NCBI RefSeq assembly: GCF_900141765.1
Contig: NZ_FSRK01000001.1
Location: 248,001-312,000, forward strand
Length of the DNA stretch: 64,000 bases
From: Epilithonimonas zeae
GTDB taxonomy: Bacteria; Bacteroidota; Bacteroidia; Flavobacteriales; Weeksellaceae
Direction: 5' to 3'
In this document: positions 25,675-35,340 of the stretch, in pieces
Layout of the letters: each line of letters begins with the position of its first letter
Numbering within the stretch: position 1 is the first letter of the stretch
Notes under the pieces: generated by a model
The model's database searches: none
Told to the model about the DNA's origin: nothing
The model's input: only the letters and a program-made list of their open reading frames with translations
Made by a program: the position numbers and the translations under genes

Positions 25675-28600
25675 CGTGTTGGTAAGGTTCAGTGTTTTCT
25701 GTTAAAGGATTTTCTTCTTCATAGTAAGTCAGTTTTGACTTAGCTGCGATGTTGGCGAAAATGTAATACAATCCAGGAATTATCATCAATCCGAAAATAG
25801 TTCCGATAAGCATTCCTCCCGCAGCTGCAGTTCCAATGGTTCTGTTACCTACAGCTCCAGGTCCTGTTGCTAATGCTAATGGAATCAATCCCGCGATAAA
25901 TGCGAATGATGTCATTAAAATCGGACGGAATCTCAAAGATGCTCCTTGTAGCGCAGCTTCTTTTGTAGAAAGTCCTTCCTCTGCTTTTTTCTGAACAGCA
26001 AATTCAACAATTAATACGGCGTTCTTTCCGAGTAATCCGATGAGCATTACCATTGCAACTTGTGCATAAATGTTATTCTCTAATCCGAAAAGTGTCAAAC
26101 ATAAAAACGCTCCGAAAATCCCCGTTGGTAATGACAAAATAATTGGCAACGGTAAAATGAAACTTTCGTATTGAGCAGAAAGAATCAGATACACGAATCC
26201 AAGACAAACCAAGAAAATGTAAATCGCTTCATTACCTCTGGAAACTTCGTCTTTAGAAATCCCTGCCCAATCGATTCCGAAACCTCTTGGCAACGTTTTA
26301 TCTGCAACTTCCTGAATCGCTTTGATTGCATCTCCGGAACTATATCCAGGAGCCGGCGTTCCACTCACTTCGGAAGAGTTGTACATATTATGTCTTGTGA
26401 TTTCCGACAATCCATAAACTTTTTCAAGATGCATAAAATCTGAATAAGGAACCATTTGGTCTTTATCATTTTTGACATATAATTTCAATAAATCACTTGG
26501 CAAAGCTCGATACTGTGGACCGGCCTGAACAATTACTTTATAGGGTCTGTCGAATCTGATGAAACTCGTTTCGTAATTGGAACCAATCAATGTTGAAAGA
26601 TTATCCATCGCTTTTTCTATCGTTACGCCTTTTTGTTCCGCCAAATCATTATCGACTTTCAACATATATTGAGGAAAACTCGCAGAATAGAATGTAAATG
26701 CAGAACCCAGTTCCGGACGTTTTTTTAATTCTTTTACAAAGTCATTGCTGACCTGTTCCATTTTGTGATAATCACCGCTTCCTGCTTTATCCAAAAGTCT
26801 TAATTCAAAACCTCCTGCAGCTCCATAACCGGGAATTGATGGCGGTTGGAAGAATTCTATATTCGCTCCTGGAATTTCTTTCGCTTTTTGTTCCAGTTGC
26901 TCAATGATTTCTGTTGCAGATTCTTTTCTTTCGTCCCAATTTTTAAGGTTAATCAAACAAGTTCCTGAGTTAGAACCTGTTCCTTCGGTCAAAATCTCAT
27001 AACCTGCTAAAGATGAAACAGATGAAACGCCATCGATATCTTCAGATGCTTTTTGAAGTTGCAAAGCAATCTGATTCGTTCTTTCCAAAGTTGAACCTGG
27101 CGGCGTTTGAATAATTGCATAAATCATCCCCTGGTCTTCACTTGGAATGAATCCCGAAGGTAGTTTGTTACTCAAGAAAAAAGTTCCGATACAGAAAAGA
27201 ACCAATAACGGAAGTGTTACCATTTTTCTTGTAACAACTTTAGTTAATAAGTTGTGGTATTTCCCGGCTCCAATTGTAAACAAGTTATTGAAACCATCCA
27301 AAAATCTTGTGATTGGTGTTTTCTTTTTCTCTTTTCCGTGATTGTTTTTTAGAATAATTGCACATAAAGCCGGTGTCAATGTCAAAGCCACAACTCCAGA
27401 TAAAATGATGGATGAAACCATCGTAATTGAAAACTGACGATAGAAAACCCCAACCGGACCAGACATAAACGCAACCGGAATGAAAACCGAAGCCATTACC
27501 AAAGTGATTGCGATAATCGCACCGCTGATTTCGTGCATCGCCTCTTCCGTTGCCTTGAGTGGCGACAGATGCTTCTCTTCCATCTTGGCGTGGACGGCTT
27601 CTATCACAACAATCGCATCATCGACGACAATTCCGATGGCCATCACCAAAGCAAAGAGTGAAATCAAGTTTAATGTAATTCCAAAAGCGGACATTATCGC
27701 AAATGTTCCTATTAATGAAACCGGAACGGCAATTGTCGGAATCAATGTAGAACGCCAGTCTCCTAAGAATAGGAAAACTACAATTGCTACTAATATGAAT
27801 GCTTCGAATAAAGTATGAACAACTTTTTCAATAGATGCATCCAGGAATCTTGAAACGTCATAACTGATTTCGTAATGCATTCCTTTTGGGAAGGTTTTCT
27901 GCAAATCAGACATTAATATTTTTACATTCTTGATAACATCACTTGCGTTAGAACCATAAGATTGTTTCAAGGTAATTGCGGCTGATGGTTTTCCGTTCAA
28001 AGTAGAGTAGATGTCATACATTGAGGAACCAAATTCTATATCCGCAACATCTTTCAGTCTTACAAACTCTCCGTCAGTTTTAGCTTTCAGAATGATATTT
28101 CCATAATCTTTTTCATTATTGAAACGACCTGGATATTTCAGAATATATTCAAATGACTGAGAACGTTTACCAGAACTTTCACCTGTTTTTCCTGGTGAAG
28201 CTTCCAAACTTTGGGCATTCAAAGATTCCATTACTTCGTCTGCAGAAATACCGTAAGCTGTCATTCTATCAGGTTTCAGCCAAATACGCATTGCATATTC
28301 ACGAGTTCCCAAGATGTCAGCAAAACCAACTCCGCTAACTCTTCGTAATTCTGACATTACATTAATATCAGCATAATTGAAAAGGAATTTTTGATCTGCT
28401 TTCGGGTCATCACTGTAAAGGTTGATATACATTAGCATATTTGGCTCTTCACGAGTAATTTTAACACCTTCACGAACTACCAATGGCGGAAGCTTGTTAA
28501 CAACAGATGATACACGGTTTTGAACGTTCACAGCTGCAACATTTGGGTCAGTTCCCAAATCAAAAACGATTTGGATGGAACATTCTCCATCGTTTCCGGC

Positions 28601-28843
28601 GTCGGAAGTCATATATTTCATTCCTGGAACACCGTTTAGTCCACGTTCCAAAGGAATTACAACAGATTTAATCAGCAATTCGTTATTAGCTCCAGGATAT
28701 TCCGCCGTGATATTTACTTTTGGCGGAGAAATAGAAGGGAATTGCGTTATAGGAAGTTTTACCAAAGACAAGACTCCCATAAATACGATAATCAAAGAGA
28801 TTACGATAGACAGAACTGGTCTGCGAATGAATTTCTTAAACAT
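25652..28843 (-). CDS. RND multidrug efflux pump, AcrB/HAE1 family
   Basis: 1063 residues, the usual length for hydrophobic/amphiphilic efflux pumps. Twelve transmembrane helices with two large periplasmic loops; FFKKF-like start FKKFIRRPVLSIVIS; the proton-relay aspartates in GIVVDDAIVVIEAVHA; and FIPSEDQG at the start of the second periplasmic loop. Inner membrane proton/drug antiporter. It is preceded 25 bases upstream by the adaptor and followed by the outer-membrane factor. No repressor gene is adjacent; regulation is unknown. Confidence 0.97.
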   Translation of the reverse strand: MFKKFIRRPVLSIVISLIIVFMGVLSLVKLPITQFPSISPPKVNITAEYPGANNELLIKSVVIPLERGLNGVPGMKYMTSDAGNDGECSIQIVFDLGTDPNVAAVNVQNRVSSVVNKLPPLVVREGVKITREEPNMLMYINLYSDDPKADQKFLFNYADINVMSELRRVSGVGFADILGTREYAMRIWLKPDRMTAYGISADEVMESLNAQSLEASPGKTGESSGKRSQSFEYILKYPGRFNNEKDYGNIILKAKTDGEFVRLKDVADIEFGSSMYDIYSTLNGKPSAAITLKQSYGSNASDVIKNVKILMSDLQKTFPKGMHYEISYDVSRFLDASIEKVVHTLFEAFILVAIVVFLFLGDWRSTLIPTIAVPVSLIGTFAIMSAFGITLNLISLFALVMAIGIVVDDAIVVIEAVHAKMEEKHLSPLKATEEAMHEISGAIIAITLVMASVFIPVAFMSGPVGVFYRQFSITMVSSIILSGVVALTLTPALCAIILKNNHGKEKKKTPITRFLDGFNNLFTIGAGKYHNLLTKVVTRKMVTLPLLVLFCIGTFFLSNKLPSGFIPSEDQGMIYAIIQTPPGSTLERTNQIALQLQKASEDIDGVSSVSSLAGYEILTEGTGSNSGTCLINLKNWDERKESATEIIEQLEQKAKEIPGANIEFFQPPSIPGYGAAGGFELRLLDKAGSGDYHKMEQVSNDFVKELKKRPELGSAFTFYSASFPQYMLKVDNDLAEQKGVTIEKAMDNLSTLIGSNYETSFIRFDRPYKVIVQAGPQYRALPSDLLKLYVKNDKDQMVPYSDFMHLEKVYGLSEITRHNMYNSSEVSGTPAPGYSSGDAIKAIQEVADKTLPRGFGIDWAGISKDEVSRGNEAIYIFLVCLGFVYLILSAQYESFILPLPIILSLPTGIFGAFLCLTLFGLENNIYAQVAMVMLIGLLGKNAVLIVEFAVQKKAEEGLSTKEAALQGASLRFRPILMTSFAFIAGLIPLALATGPGAVGNRTIGTAAAGGMLIGTIFGLMIIPGLYYIFANIAAKSKLTYYEEENPLTENTEPYQHDGKFEDK

Positions 28844-28868
28844 AATTGTTCGTTTTTATAAGGAAAAA

Positions 28869-29951
28869 TTAGTTGGCTTGTAATTTTAATGAGCTCAAGA
28901 CTTTTTTCGGATCCTGGAATTTGGTTTCCACTTTCTGGTCGTCTTTCACCTTTTGAACACCTTCTAGCAATATTTTGTCTCCAACATCAAGACCTTCGGA
29001 AACTACATAGATATCAGGTAATTCATAAGCGATTTTGATGTTTTTTGATTTTGCAACGCCATCTTTTCCAATTACGAAAACATATTTCTGATCTTGGATT
29101 TCGTAAGTCGCTTTTTGAGGAATAATCAAAGCATTTTTAAGAGGAAGCGTCATTTGGATTTTGCCTGTTTCTCCGTTTCTTAGTAATTGATTTGAATTTG
29201 GGAACTTGGCTCGGAAAGCGATATTTCCAGTTTCATTATCGAACTCACCTTCAATGGTTTGGATAATTCCTTTATTTGGGAAAGTTTCTCCATTTGCCAT
29301 AATCAAAGAAACCTGATTGTTTCCCCGTTCTGCAGAATGCGTCTGATAGTTAAGATATTCTGGTTCGGAAACATTGAAGTAGGCGAAGATTCCACCATTG
29401 TCGGAAAGGCTTGTCAATAGGTCGCCTTCATCTACTAAGCTTCCTAATTTAAGAGGAAGACGATCGATAATTCCCGAAAATGGGGCTTTGATAGTAGTGA
29501 AAGATAAATGGGTTTGAGCTAAGTTCAATTCAGCTTTTGCAGCATCTAATTTAGCTTTAGCCATTCTTTTTTCATTAATGGAAACCACATTGTTATTAGC
29601 TAATGTGCTAGAGTTTTGTAATTCAATTTCAGCCTGTGCAACTTCTGCTTTAGCCTTCAAAACATCGGCCTGATAAAGTTGAGGCATAATTCTGAACAAA
29701 ACCTGTCCTGCTTGTACGTGTTGACCTTCATCAACATATATTTTTTCTAAGAATCCTTTTTCCTGTGCTCTGATCTCGATATTTCTCTCGGATCTGATCT
29801 GGGAAACAAATTCTTTGTTAATCACGGTGTCCATTTTTAAAGGAGACGTTGTTGGGTAAACGACAGATTCTTCTTTTTCTTCTTTCTTGTCGTTGCAGCT
29901 TAAAATCATCAATAATGTGCTGAAAATAAGAGTAAGTGTGACTCTCTTCAT
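28869..29951 (-). CDS. RND efflux periplasmic adaptor (AcrA-type lipoprotein)
   Basis: 360 residues. Lipobox LLMILSC near residue 19, biotinyl-lipoyl half-motifs (KIYVDEGQHVQAGQVLFRI and FTTIKAPFSGIIDRLPLKLGSLV), an alpha-helical hairpin between them (about 90-140), then the beta-barrel and membrane-proximal domains. It links the inner membrane pump to the outer-membrane duct. First gene of the three-gene operon; the 200 bases upstream hold inverted repeats at 30049-30077 that could be operator sites. Confidence 0.95.
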   Translation of the reverse strand: MKRVTLTLIFSTLLMILSCNDKKEEKEESVVYPTTSPLKMDTVINKEFVSQIRSERNIEIRAQEKGFLEKIYVDEGQHVQAGQVLFRIMPQLYQADVLKAKAEVAQAEIELQNSSTLANNNVVSINEKRMAKAKLDAAKAELNLAQTHLSFTTIKAPFSGIIDRLPLKLGSLVDEGDLLTSLSDNGGIFAYFNVSEPEYLNYQTHSAERGNNQVSLIMANGETFPNKGIIQTIEGEFDNETGNIAFRAKFPNSNQLLRNGETGKIQMTLPLKNALIIPQKATYEIQDQKYVFVIGKDGVAKSKNIKIAYELPDIYVVSEGLDVGDKILLEGVQKVKDDQKVETKFQDPKKVLSSLKLQAN

Positions 29952-30048
29952 TTTAAATAAATTTTATTTTTTTTGATTGAATATTGAAAGAATGATAACA
30001 AGGATTAGATTTTGGACATCAGATTTTAGAATTAAAATAAATGTTAAA

Positions 30049-30077
30049 ATCATTGCTAATGATCATTCAAGGTTGAA
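30049..30077. promoter_or_regulatory. Candidate operator upstream of the RND efflux operon
   Basis: ATCATT-gct-AATGAT (30049-30063) overlaps a further ATCATT, and TTCAA-gg-TTGAA follows at 30066-30077. They lie about 100-125 bases before the adaptor ATG. No regulator is paired with them. Confidence 0.3.
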
Positions 30078-30154
30078 TAGGGGAATTTTTCAAAAACAAC
30101 AAAGAATGTTACCACTTTGGAATAAGGGTAATTTTGTTTTTGAAAAGTTGAAGT

Positions 30155-30532
30155 TTAAATACGGATCGTACGCAGCAGAATAAATCTTTTTACCGAAGAA
30201 AGAATAAGTTCTGGCTCGTGAAAAGTTTGCGTTCTGCGTCTGAAATATAAATGTAAAAGATAACCAAAGCCGAATGTTGCTGCAATTGCAACTACATTAA
30301 GAGCATCGGAAAAGTTCAGATTAATCTCTTCAGGAGAATCCAAAGAATCATTGATCTGCTGTAGAGCAGTTTTCTCCAAAGTATGATTCAAATGATGTTT
30401 TTTTGCAAAAGAAAGAAGGTGCAATGATACATTCTGAGTTCCAAAATCTTGCTGGAAATCAAGCGTCTGCTTGTTCTCTGCTGTGAAGAGCAGAAAAATA
30501 AACATTAGAATATATACGATTGCGTTTTTCAT
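30155..30532 (-). CDS. Small membrane protein, unknown function
   Basis: 125 residues. An N-terminal hydrophobic signal (about 1-18), a polar stretch of about 60 residues, one transmembrane helix (about 78-95, with VVAIAATFGFGYLLHLYF) and a basic tail. No family recognised. A TAAATTTG -7 box lies 11 bases before the ATG. The 203-base gap to the RND adaptor gene argues against a shared operon, although they face the same way. Confidence 0.6.
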   Translation of the reverse strand: MKNAIVYILMFIFLLFTAENKQTLDFQQDFGTQNVSLHLLSFAKKHHLNHTLEKTALQQINDSLDSPEEINLNFSDALNVVAIAATFGFGYLLHLYFRRRTQTFHEPELILSSVKRFILLRTIRI

Positions 30533-30542
30533 TTTGATATTG

Positions 30543-30550
30543 CAAATTTA
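30543..30550 (-). promoter_or_regulatory. -7 box of the small membrane protein gene
   Basis: TAAATTTG on the minus strand (exact TAnnTTTG), 10 bases before the ATG at 30532. Confidence 0.5.
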
Positions 30551-30676
30551 CATCGGATAATTGTTAAAATAATCTTAAAGTCTCATTTTTAAGGCATTTT
30601 TAAGTTCTGAGAATCAGGATTGTCATTTTTGAAGTCGTCTTTTTTTATTAATTTTAGCCATTCTAAAAAGTAATTG

Positions 30677-31288
30677 ATGCCGCTTTACAAAGATCTCTCC
30701 GATGATATTGCTCAAATTCTGATTTGGGAATTTGATGAAAATGAAGAATTGGATTCTGATCTTTTGCTGGAGCCAGAAAATCAGGATAAAATTCTAGGCT
30801 ATCATCCGAACAAAATCTCGGAGTTTTTGATGGTAAGGAAAATGCTGAAAGTATTGCTTCCCAATCACAAAATTCTTTACAGAGAAAATGGCGAACCTTA
30901 TTTGTTTCCGCAGGATTTCCATATTTCAATCAGTCATTCTTATCCGTTGGCGGCTTTGGCCATTTCTAAAAAGAAATTGGGAATAGATCTTGAAAAACGT
31001 AAAGAAAAAATCAAGAACATTCGACACAAATTTATTCTTCACGAAGAGGTTTATATTGATAATTCTGAGGAAGTTGATTTTTTAACGGCAATCTGGTGTG
31101 TGAAAGAAGCGCTTTACAAAATTCATCATAGTAAACATTGGTCATTGAAAAAGCATTACGATGTTTTATCTTTTGAATTGCAGGAAGAATTCACTGTGAA
31201 AAGTAGAGTTTATGATTTGGAGAATGAAGATTTTTACAAAGCCAAAATTTCTTTCTTCGATAACTATTGTTTTGCCGTTGTAGATTGA
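30677..31288 (+). CDS. 4'-phosphopantetheinyl transferase, Sfp/HetI superfamily
   Basis: 203 residues from the ATG at 30677 (an in-frame TTG precedes it). The family signature is clear: HISISHSYPLAALAIS, then GIDLEKR (magnesium aspartate and glutamate) and WCVKEALYK (second magnesium glutamate and catalytic lysine). It moves the phosphopantetheine arm from CoA to carrier proteins. No NRPS or PKS is nearby; the target may be the fatty acid ACP or a pathway elsewhere. Functionally opposite to the AcpH-like protein at 3758-4333. Ends 20 bases before the T9SS pseudogene region. Confidence 0.92.
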   Translation: MPLYKDLSDDIAQILIWEFDENEELDSDLLLEPENQDKILGYHPNKISEFLMVRKMLKVLLPNHKILYRENGEPYLFPQDFHISISHSYPLAALAISKKKLGIDLEKRKEKIKNIRHKFILHEEVYIDNSEEVDFLTAIWCVKEALYKIHHSKHWSLKKHYDVLSFELQEEFTVKSRVYDLENEDFYKAKISFFDNYCFAVVD

Positions 31289-31358
31289 TTATGAATCAGA
31301 GTTTTAGATTGTGAAAATTATTGCGGTAATTGGTGTGTTTTATGTTCTAATTATATTA

Positions 31359-31716
31359 ATGAGAATGATAGTTCCGAGAAAGAGCCTGCTTATATTATTT
31401 TTTTTGTTTCCATTTTTTTTCGTTGCTCAAAAGAATATTTCCAAATTATTAGATAGTTTGGTTTTGAGCAAAAGTAAACAACAAACTGTTGATTTGAGTT
31501 TGAAAATAGCTTCGAAAATAAAGTTCGAAGATGTGGAACAGATGAATTATTATATTAAGGAAATATCAATACTAAGTTTGACCGGATAAACTTATTAAGC
31601 TCGATTCACCCAAAAAATCATCGGCTGGATGTATCATCACTGGTGTCAGGAATCTATTTGGTCAATGTAAAATTAGAGAATGGAATTTTACACACTTCAA
31701 GATGATAAAAAAATAA
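31359..31716 (+). pseudogene. Degraded T9SS cargo gene (signal peptide plus sorting-domain remnant)
   Basis: The 5' part (31359-31589) encodes a signal peptide (after MRM: IVPRKSLLILFFLFPFFFVA) and about 50 residues resembling the start of a TPR-type protein, then stops. From about 31600 another frame encodes the end of a T9SS type A sorting domain: HRLDVSSLVSGIYLVNV, KLENG, ILHTSR, then a stop at 31703. One more frameshift restores the expected ending MIKK-stop at 31714-31716. So at least one large deletion and one small frameshift are visible. The middle of the protein is gone. The sorting domain tail shows the ancestor was a secreted cargo. Confidence 0.8.
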
Positions 31717-31737
31717 AAGTATCTTAACTAATATCAC

Positions 31738-31770
31738 AAAGCAACTTGAAATGACAAGTTGCTTTTTTTT
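31738..31770 (+). terminator. Terminator after the pseudogene, overlapping the FUSC stop
   Basis: AAAGCAACTTG / CAAGTTGCTTT perfect stem, 6-base loop, eight T. It still serves the dead gene and reaches the convergent FUSC stop codon. Confidence 0.85.
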
Positions 31771-34024
31771 AAGCATTTGCTTTGGATTGATGAATCAAAT
31801 ATTCCTCTATAATTTTCCGCTGGTCTTTTGCAACATCATTGATTAATTCCAGTAATTCTTTGATGTTTTTGATTTCTGTCAAATGACTTACCGTAAAGGT
31901 TTTCCTCTCATCGGAAAAAACTTGATTTTCCAATTCTGCTTTTCTTTTTTCTAATAAATCAAAAACCTGATCTTCCGGTTTTATGCGGCTTTCGGAACGT
32001 ATTTGTTCATCCAAATCTTGTTGATAGAGCAGGGACGATGTGCGCAGTAATTCTGCAGAGATTTTGATTTTCCAATTCTGAAAATCGATTTCCGGAAACT
32101 CGTGACCAGATTTGGCGTATTGTGATAAAGAAGCTGTATAAGCTGTAATCAAATGCGTTGTTGTCACGAATTGATGAACTGCTTCCAGTTTTCTTTGTTG
32201 ATTTTTTGGGTCAGAAATCATTCTTTGGAAGTTATCGGAAAGATTCGCTAAATCGATGATGGCATTTTTTCTTTTCAGTCTGAAATCCTGATCCTCCGGT
32301 TCGTTTTTCAAAAAATGATCCATTACCAATCGGAAATAATCCAGATTACTTTTTGAAGATTTTTTCATCAAAGCGAGATTCTGAGTGTGTTCCCAAACTG
32401 GCAAAATAAAGTATGCGACTAAGAAAGTTACAATTCCTCCAATCGCTGTATCCAATAATCTGTCCTTGAAGATGAGATTGATATTTCCAGGTCTTAAAAA
32501 GTTGAAAGACAAGAAAATATAAATCGTCATAAACAAAACTGCCCAGAAATAATTGGACTTCAACAAACTGAAACAGATAATCATACTCACAAGAAGTATA
32601 ATTAACAATGTTGTAGGTTCATCAACAAAATGTAAAGTGATATACGCAATGATTGCACCTGCCAAAGTTCCGAAGAAACGCAAAAGATTTCTGTGTTTTG
32701 TAGTTGCATAAGCAGGTTTCAGAATGGCAATAATGGTAATGAGGATCCAATAAGAATGTCCAATGCCGAGAATCTCAAACCTGGAAACAATATAACCTAT
32801 CAGCAATGCAATTGTTACTCTTACAGCGTGACGAAAATGTCCCGAATTAAGAGAAAAATTGGAGAATAAAACTTTGAGGTTTAGTTTTTCTTCTTGTGGT
32901 AAAAACTGAGAATAATCTAATCCTGATGATAAACTTTTTGCTAATTTTTTATCCTGAGAATTGACTTTTAAAATAGTTGTGACTTCATCCGTAATCTCAG
33001 TAATTCTCATCAAAACCTGACGCATCATCATAAAATCTTCCATTGTTTCGGAAGAAAATTTCTTGGCGCGGTGATCGAAAAATTCATCGTAAATTTTCTT
33101 CAGTTCATTATCGAAATTGGTGATTTCTTTATAAGGCAAACCGCTTTGGAGAGAAATGCCCAGATTGGTAATCTCATCTGCCATTACCAAAAGATAATCG
33201 TGGATATTTTGAAGAAGTTTTGTTTCTCCAAAAACCTGATTCATTCTTTTATAGTCGTTTTCAGAAGTTAGAAGCTTATCATAAAGATCAATGGAATTGA
33301 GGAACATTAACATTAGAATTCTACTTTGTGTAGTAGACTCGTTGACTATTTGTCTGGTTTTGAAAACAATTTCTCTGGTATCTTCCTGATGATTTTTGAT
33401 TTTGACTTGTTGGGTAATCAATTGATTCAGTAACGAATCGAAATCTGGATTTTTGGTGTAATGTCCGGCTTTGATTCTGAGATAATCTGCCAATTCCAAA
33501 TAATTCTCACCAACAACCTGACTGGCTAATTTGTAGGGCTGTAACTTTGAAACAATCAAAAAAATAATAAAAAACCATAAACAGCCCAAGAAAAATATGA
33601 ATGTGCTTTTGAAAATATCATCTCCTGTAAGATGCCCGTCAATAAAGATACTAAGGACTACAAGTGCGATAGATCCAAAGGTTGCTAATCTCATCCCATA
33701 AACACCAATCATCGAAAAGAAAAATCCGAAAACAATGATTTGTAAATAAACTGCAATGGGAAATCCTTTGAGTAAACTTGCTAAAAGTGCAATCAAAAAG
33801 AAGGAAAAAATAGATAATATTAAAGTGTTTCTTCTTCTTATAAAAGGACCTTGTTGATCTGTCAATCCTACGAAACTCGTTCCTAATGGAAACAGAAAAT
33901 ATTCTTTAAGCAAACCAAACTGTGCCAAGATGATACTTGGAATCACTATTGCTAAAGCGATTCTTGCTCCGGAATAGATGTATTGGCTGGTTAAGAATTT
34001 TTTGAGTTCGGAACTGTAGTTCAT
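31769..34024 (-). CDS. FUSC-family integral membrane protein (YccS/YhfK-like)
   Basis: 751 residues. Two membrane bundles (about 10-165 and about 400-530), each of roughly six helices, separated by a long cytoplasmic helical region, plus a C-terminal cytoplasmic region; the layout of YccS-type fusaric acid/aromatic acid exporter homologues. The second bundle contains GHSYWILITIIAILKPAYATTKHRNLLRFFGTLAGAII (read in pieces), the hallmark FUSC segment. Substrate unknown. A TAAATTTG -7 box ends only 4 bases before the ATG, so the transcript may be leaderless. Confidence 0.9.
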   Translation of the reverse strand: MNYSSELKKFLTSQYIYSGARIALAIVIPSIILAQFGLLKEYFLFPLGTSFVGLTDQQGPFIRRRNTLILSIFSFFLIALLASLLKGFPIAVYLQIIVFGFFFSMIGVYGMRLATFGSIALVVLSIFIDGHLTGDDIFKSTFIFFLGCLWFFIIFLIVSKLQPYKLASQVVGENYLELADYLRIKAGHYTKNPDFDSLLNQLITQQVKIKNHQEDTREIVFKTRQIVNESTTQSRILMLMFLNSIDLYDKLLTSENDYKRMNQVFGETKLLQNIHDYLLVMADEITNLGISLQSGLPYKEITNFDNELKKIYDEFFDHRAKKFSSETMEDFMMMRQVLMRITEITDEVTTILKVNSQDKKLAKSLSSGLDYSQFLPQEEKLNLKVLFSNFSLNSGHFRHAVRVTIALLIGYIVSRFEILGIGHSYWILITIIAILKPAYATTKHRNLLRFFGTLAGAIIAYITLHFVDEPTTLLIILLVSMIICFSLLKSNYFWAVLFMTIYIFLSFNFLRPGNINLIFKDRLLDTAIGGIVTFLVAYFILPVWEHTQNLALMKKSSKSNLDYFRLVMDHFLKNEPEDQDFRLKRKNAIIDLANLSDNFQRMISDPKNQQRKLEAVHQFVTTTHLITAYTASLSQYAKSGHEFPEIDFQNWKIKISAELLRTSSLLYQQDLDEQIRSESRIKPEDQVFDLLEKRKAELENQVFSDERKTFTVSHLTEIKNIKELLELINDVAKDQRKIIEEYLIHQSKANA

Positions 34025-34028
34025 TTTG

Positions 34029-34036
34029 CAAATTTA
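34029..34036 (-). promoter_or_regulatory. -7 box abutting the FUSC start codon
   Basis: TAAATTTG on the minus strand, 4 bases upstream of the ATG. Transcription would begin at or next to the start codon. Confidence 0.5.
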
Positions 34037-34103
34037 GAGAAAGTAATGGTTTAATGGGATATTCAGGATGAGATTAAACGTAAAGTTAATTTTAAATTTA
34101 ATC

Positions 34104-34135
34104 AAAAAAAAATGCCAAAGCGGAAAGCCTTGGCA
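34104..34135 (-). terminator. Terminator of the porU-porV unit
   Basis: TGCCAAAGC / GCCTTGGCA stem (one G-U pair) with a 5-base loop. The minus-strand exit is nine T. It lies 31 bases past the porV stop. Confidence 0.88.
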
Positions 34136-34166
34136 AAATTTTATAATTAATTATTAATTCGGAAAA

Positions 34167-35297
34167 TTAATAATCTTGAGCGTTGTAAGTTTCACTACCA
34201 ATGTTCCAAGTCAATCCAAATCTTAAAGTATTATCCAAAGCTGAATTGATTTTAGACGTATTGATCAAATAAGAAAGATCTAATCCGAAAGAAGCATATT
34301 TGAAACCAACACCCACAGTTGCATATTGTCTAGCTCCTTGCTCCGGTGCTTCTGTAAAATAACCAGCTCTCAATGCGAAAGTCTCGTCATAAGAATATTC
34401 TGCGGCTCCACTGAACATAATACTTTTCTTGTTGCTGAAAGATTTTCCAATTCCTTCCATTACTCCAACGTTTGGAACGTTACCTGTGTCATCCGGACCA
34501 GGAACCAAGATTTTGGAAGCTTCACCACTTAAACTGAAACGGTTTTGATCATCAATTAATAAATCATAACCTAAACCTAATCTTGCCATTGTAGGAAGGT
34601 AAGATCTGGATTCTTCATCTCCTGTATAATCTAATCTAGGACCAAGATTCTGAACTGCCCAACCTGCTTTTACACGACCTTCATATCCACTGATACTTTC
34701 ATGTTTCGGAGACATATAGTAACCGGAAACGTCTACTGCAAAAGTATTAGCTGGTTTCAAAGTACTGTTGGAGTTGAAACCTCCGCCGATATCAGATCTG
34801 ATGAATCTACCAGTAACCGCCATTGAGTAGTTATCACTCAATTTTAAACCGTAAGCTACGTCGATTGAGAATTCATTTGGTTTTGCTGTTCCTCCTTGAA
34901 TCACCTCATTACCTACGAAATCTGTTAAATCTACATCACCCATATTGAAGTAATAGATACTCGCACTCAAAGTAGAACGCTCATCATCACCTAAAAATGT
35001 ATAATAAGAACCATAAAGCAAGAATACATCACTTGTCAGCTTACTCATATATGGTGTATAGTTAACTCCAAATCCGGAAGAAACTTTTGCAAAAGGATAT
35101 TTTGCAGCATTCCAAAACTGCGAAAAAACATCTGTAGATGTCACAACCCCCTGATCTCCCATACCACCAGCTCTTGCATCTGGAGATATTCTCAAGAAAG
35201 GAGCACCCGTCAATACTGGCTGAACATTGCTTTGGGAAAAGGCAAAGGCACTAACGCCAATTCCTAATCCTAAAAATAATCTTTTTGTTAAATTCAT
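34167..35297 (-). CDS. porV: T9SS outer membrane protein PorV (LptO)
   Basis: 376 residues. Signal peptide about 1-21 (ends AFAFSQ), then a FadL-type 14-strand beta-barrel. The N-terminal plug-region sequence TGAPFLRISPDARAGGMGD is diagnostic for PorV, and the chain ends in an aromatic-rich strand. PorV is the shuttle that takes cargo from the SprA/Sov pore to the PorU attachment complex. It lies 43 bases downstream of porU on the same strand, the usual Bacteroidota arrangement, and has a terminator after it. Confidence 0.96.
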   Translation of the reverse strand: MNLTKRLFLGLGIGVSAFAFSQSNVQPVLTGAPFLRISPDARAGGMGDQGVVTSTDVFSQFWNAAKYPFAKVSSGFGVNYTPYMSKLTSDVFLLYGSYYTFLGDDERSTLSASIYYFNMGDVDLTDFVGNEVIQGGTAKPNEFSIDVAYGLKLSDNYSMAVTGRFIRSDIGGGFNSNSTLKPANTFAVDVSGYYMSPKHESISGYEGRVKAGWAVQNLGPRLDYTGDEESRSYLPTMARLGLGYDLLIDDQNRFSLSGEASKILVPGPDDTGNVPNVGVMEGIGKSFSNKKSIMFSGAAEYSYDETFALRAGYFTEAPEQGARQYATVGVGFKYASFGLDLSYLINTSKINSALDNTLRFGLTWNIGSETYNAQDY

Positions 35298-35340
35298 TTT
35301 TTTTCTTTTAAGGTAAAAGTTTTACCGATATATTAATTTT

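Noticed and set aside
27480-27818. Hydrophobic antisense frame inside the RND pump gene
   Set aside because: Reverse complement of transmembrane-helix codons; a typical shadow frame.
24229-29951. RND pump operon as an operon regulated by the neighbouring AraC gene
   Set aside because: The TPR-AraC gene at 22642-24075 lies downstream of the RND operon on the same strand, beyond a terminator; adjacency alone does not support regulation.
29977-30183. 68-residue plus-strand open frame upstream of the small membrane protein
   Set aside because: It runs opposite to the neighbouring genes, overlaps the end of one of them, and its composition is low-complexity; no promoter or start signal supports it.
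31359-31589. Short signal-bearing frame taken as an intact small gene
   Set aside because: The remains of a sorting domain in another frame just downstream show it is the front of a broken gene.
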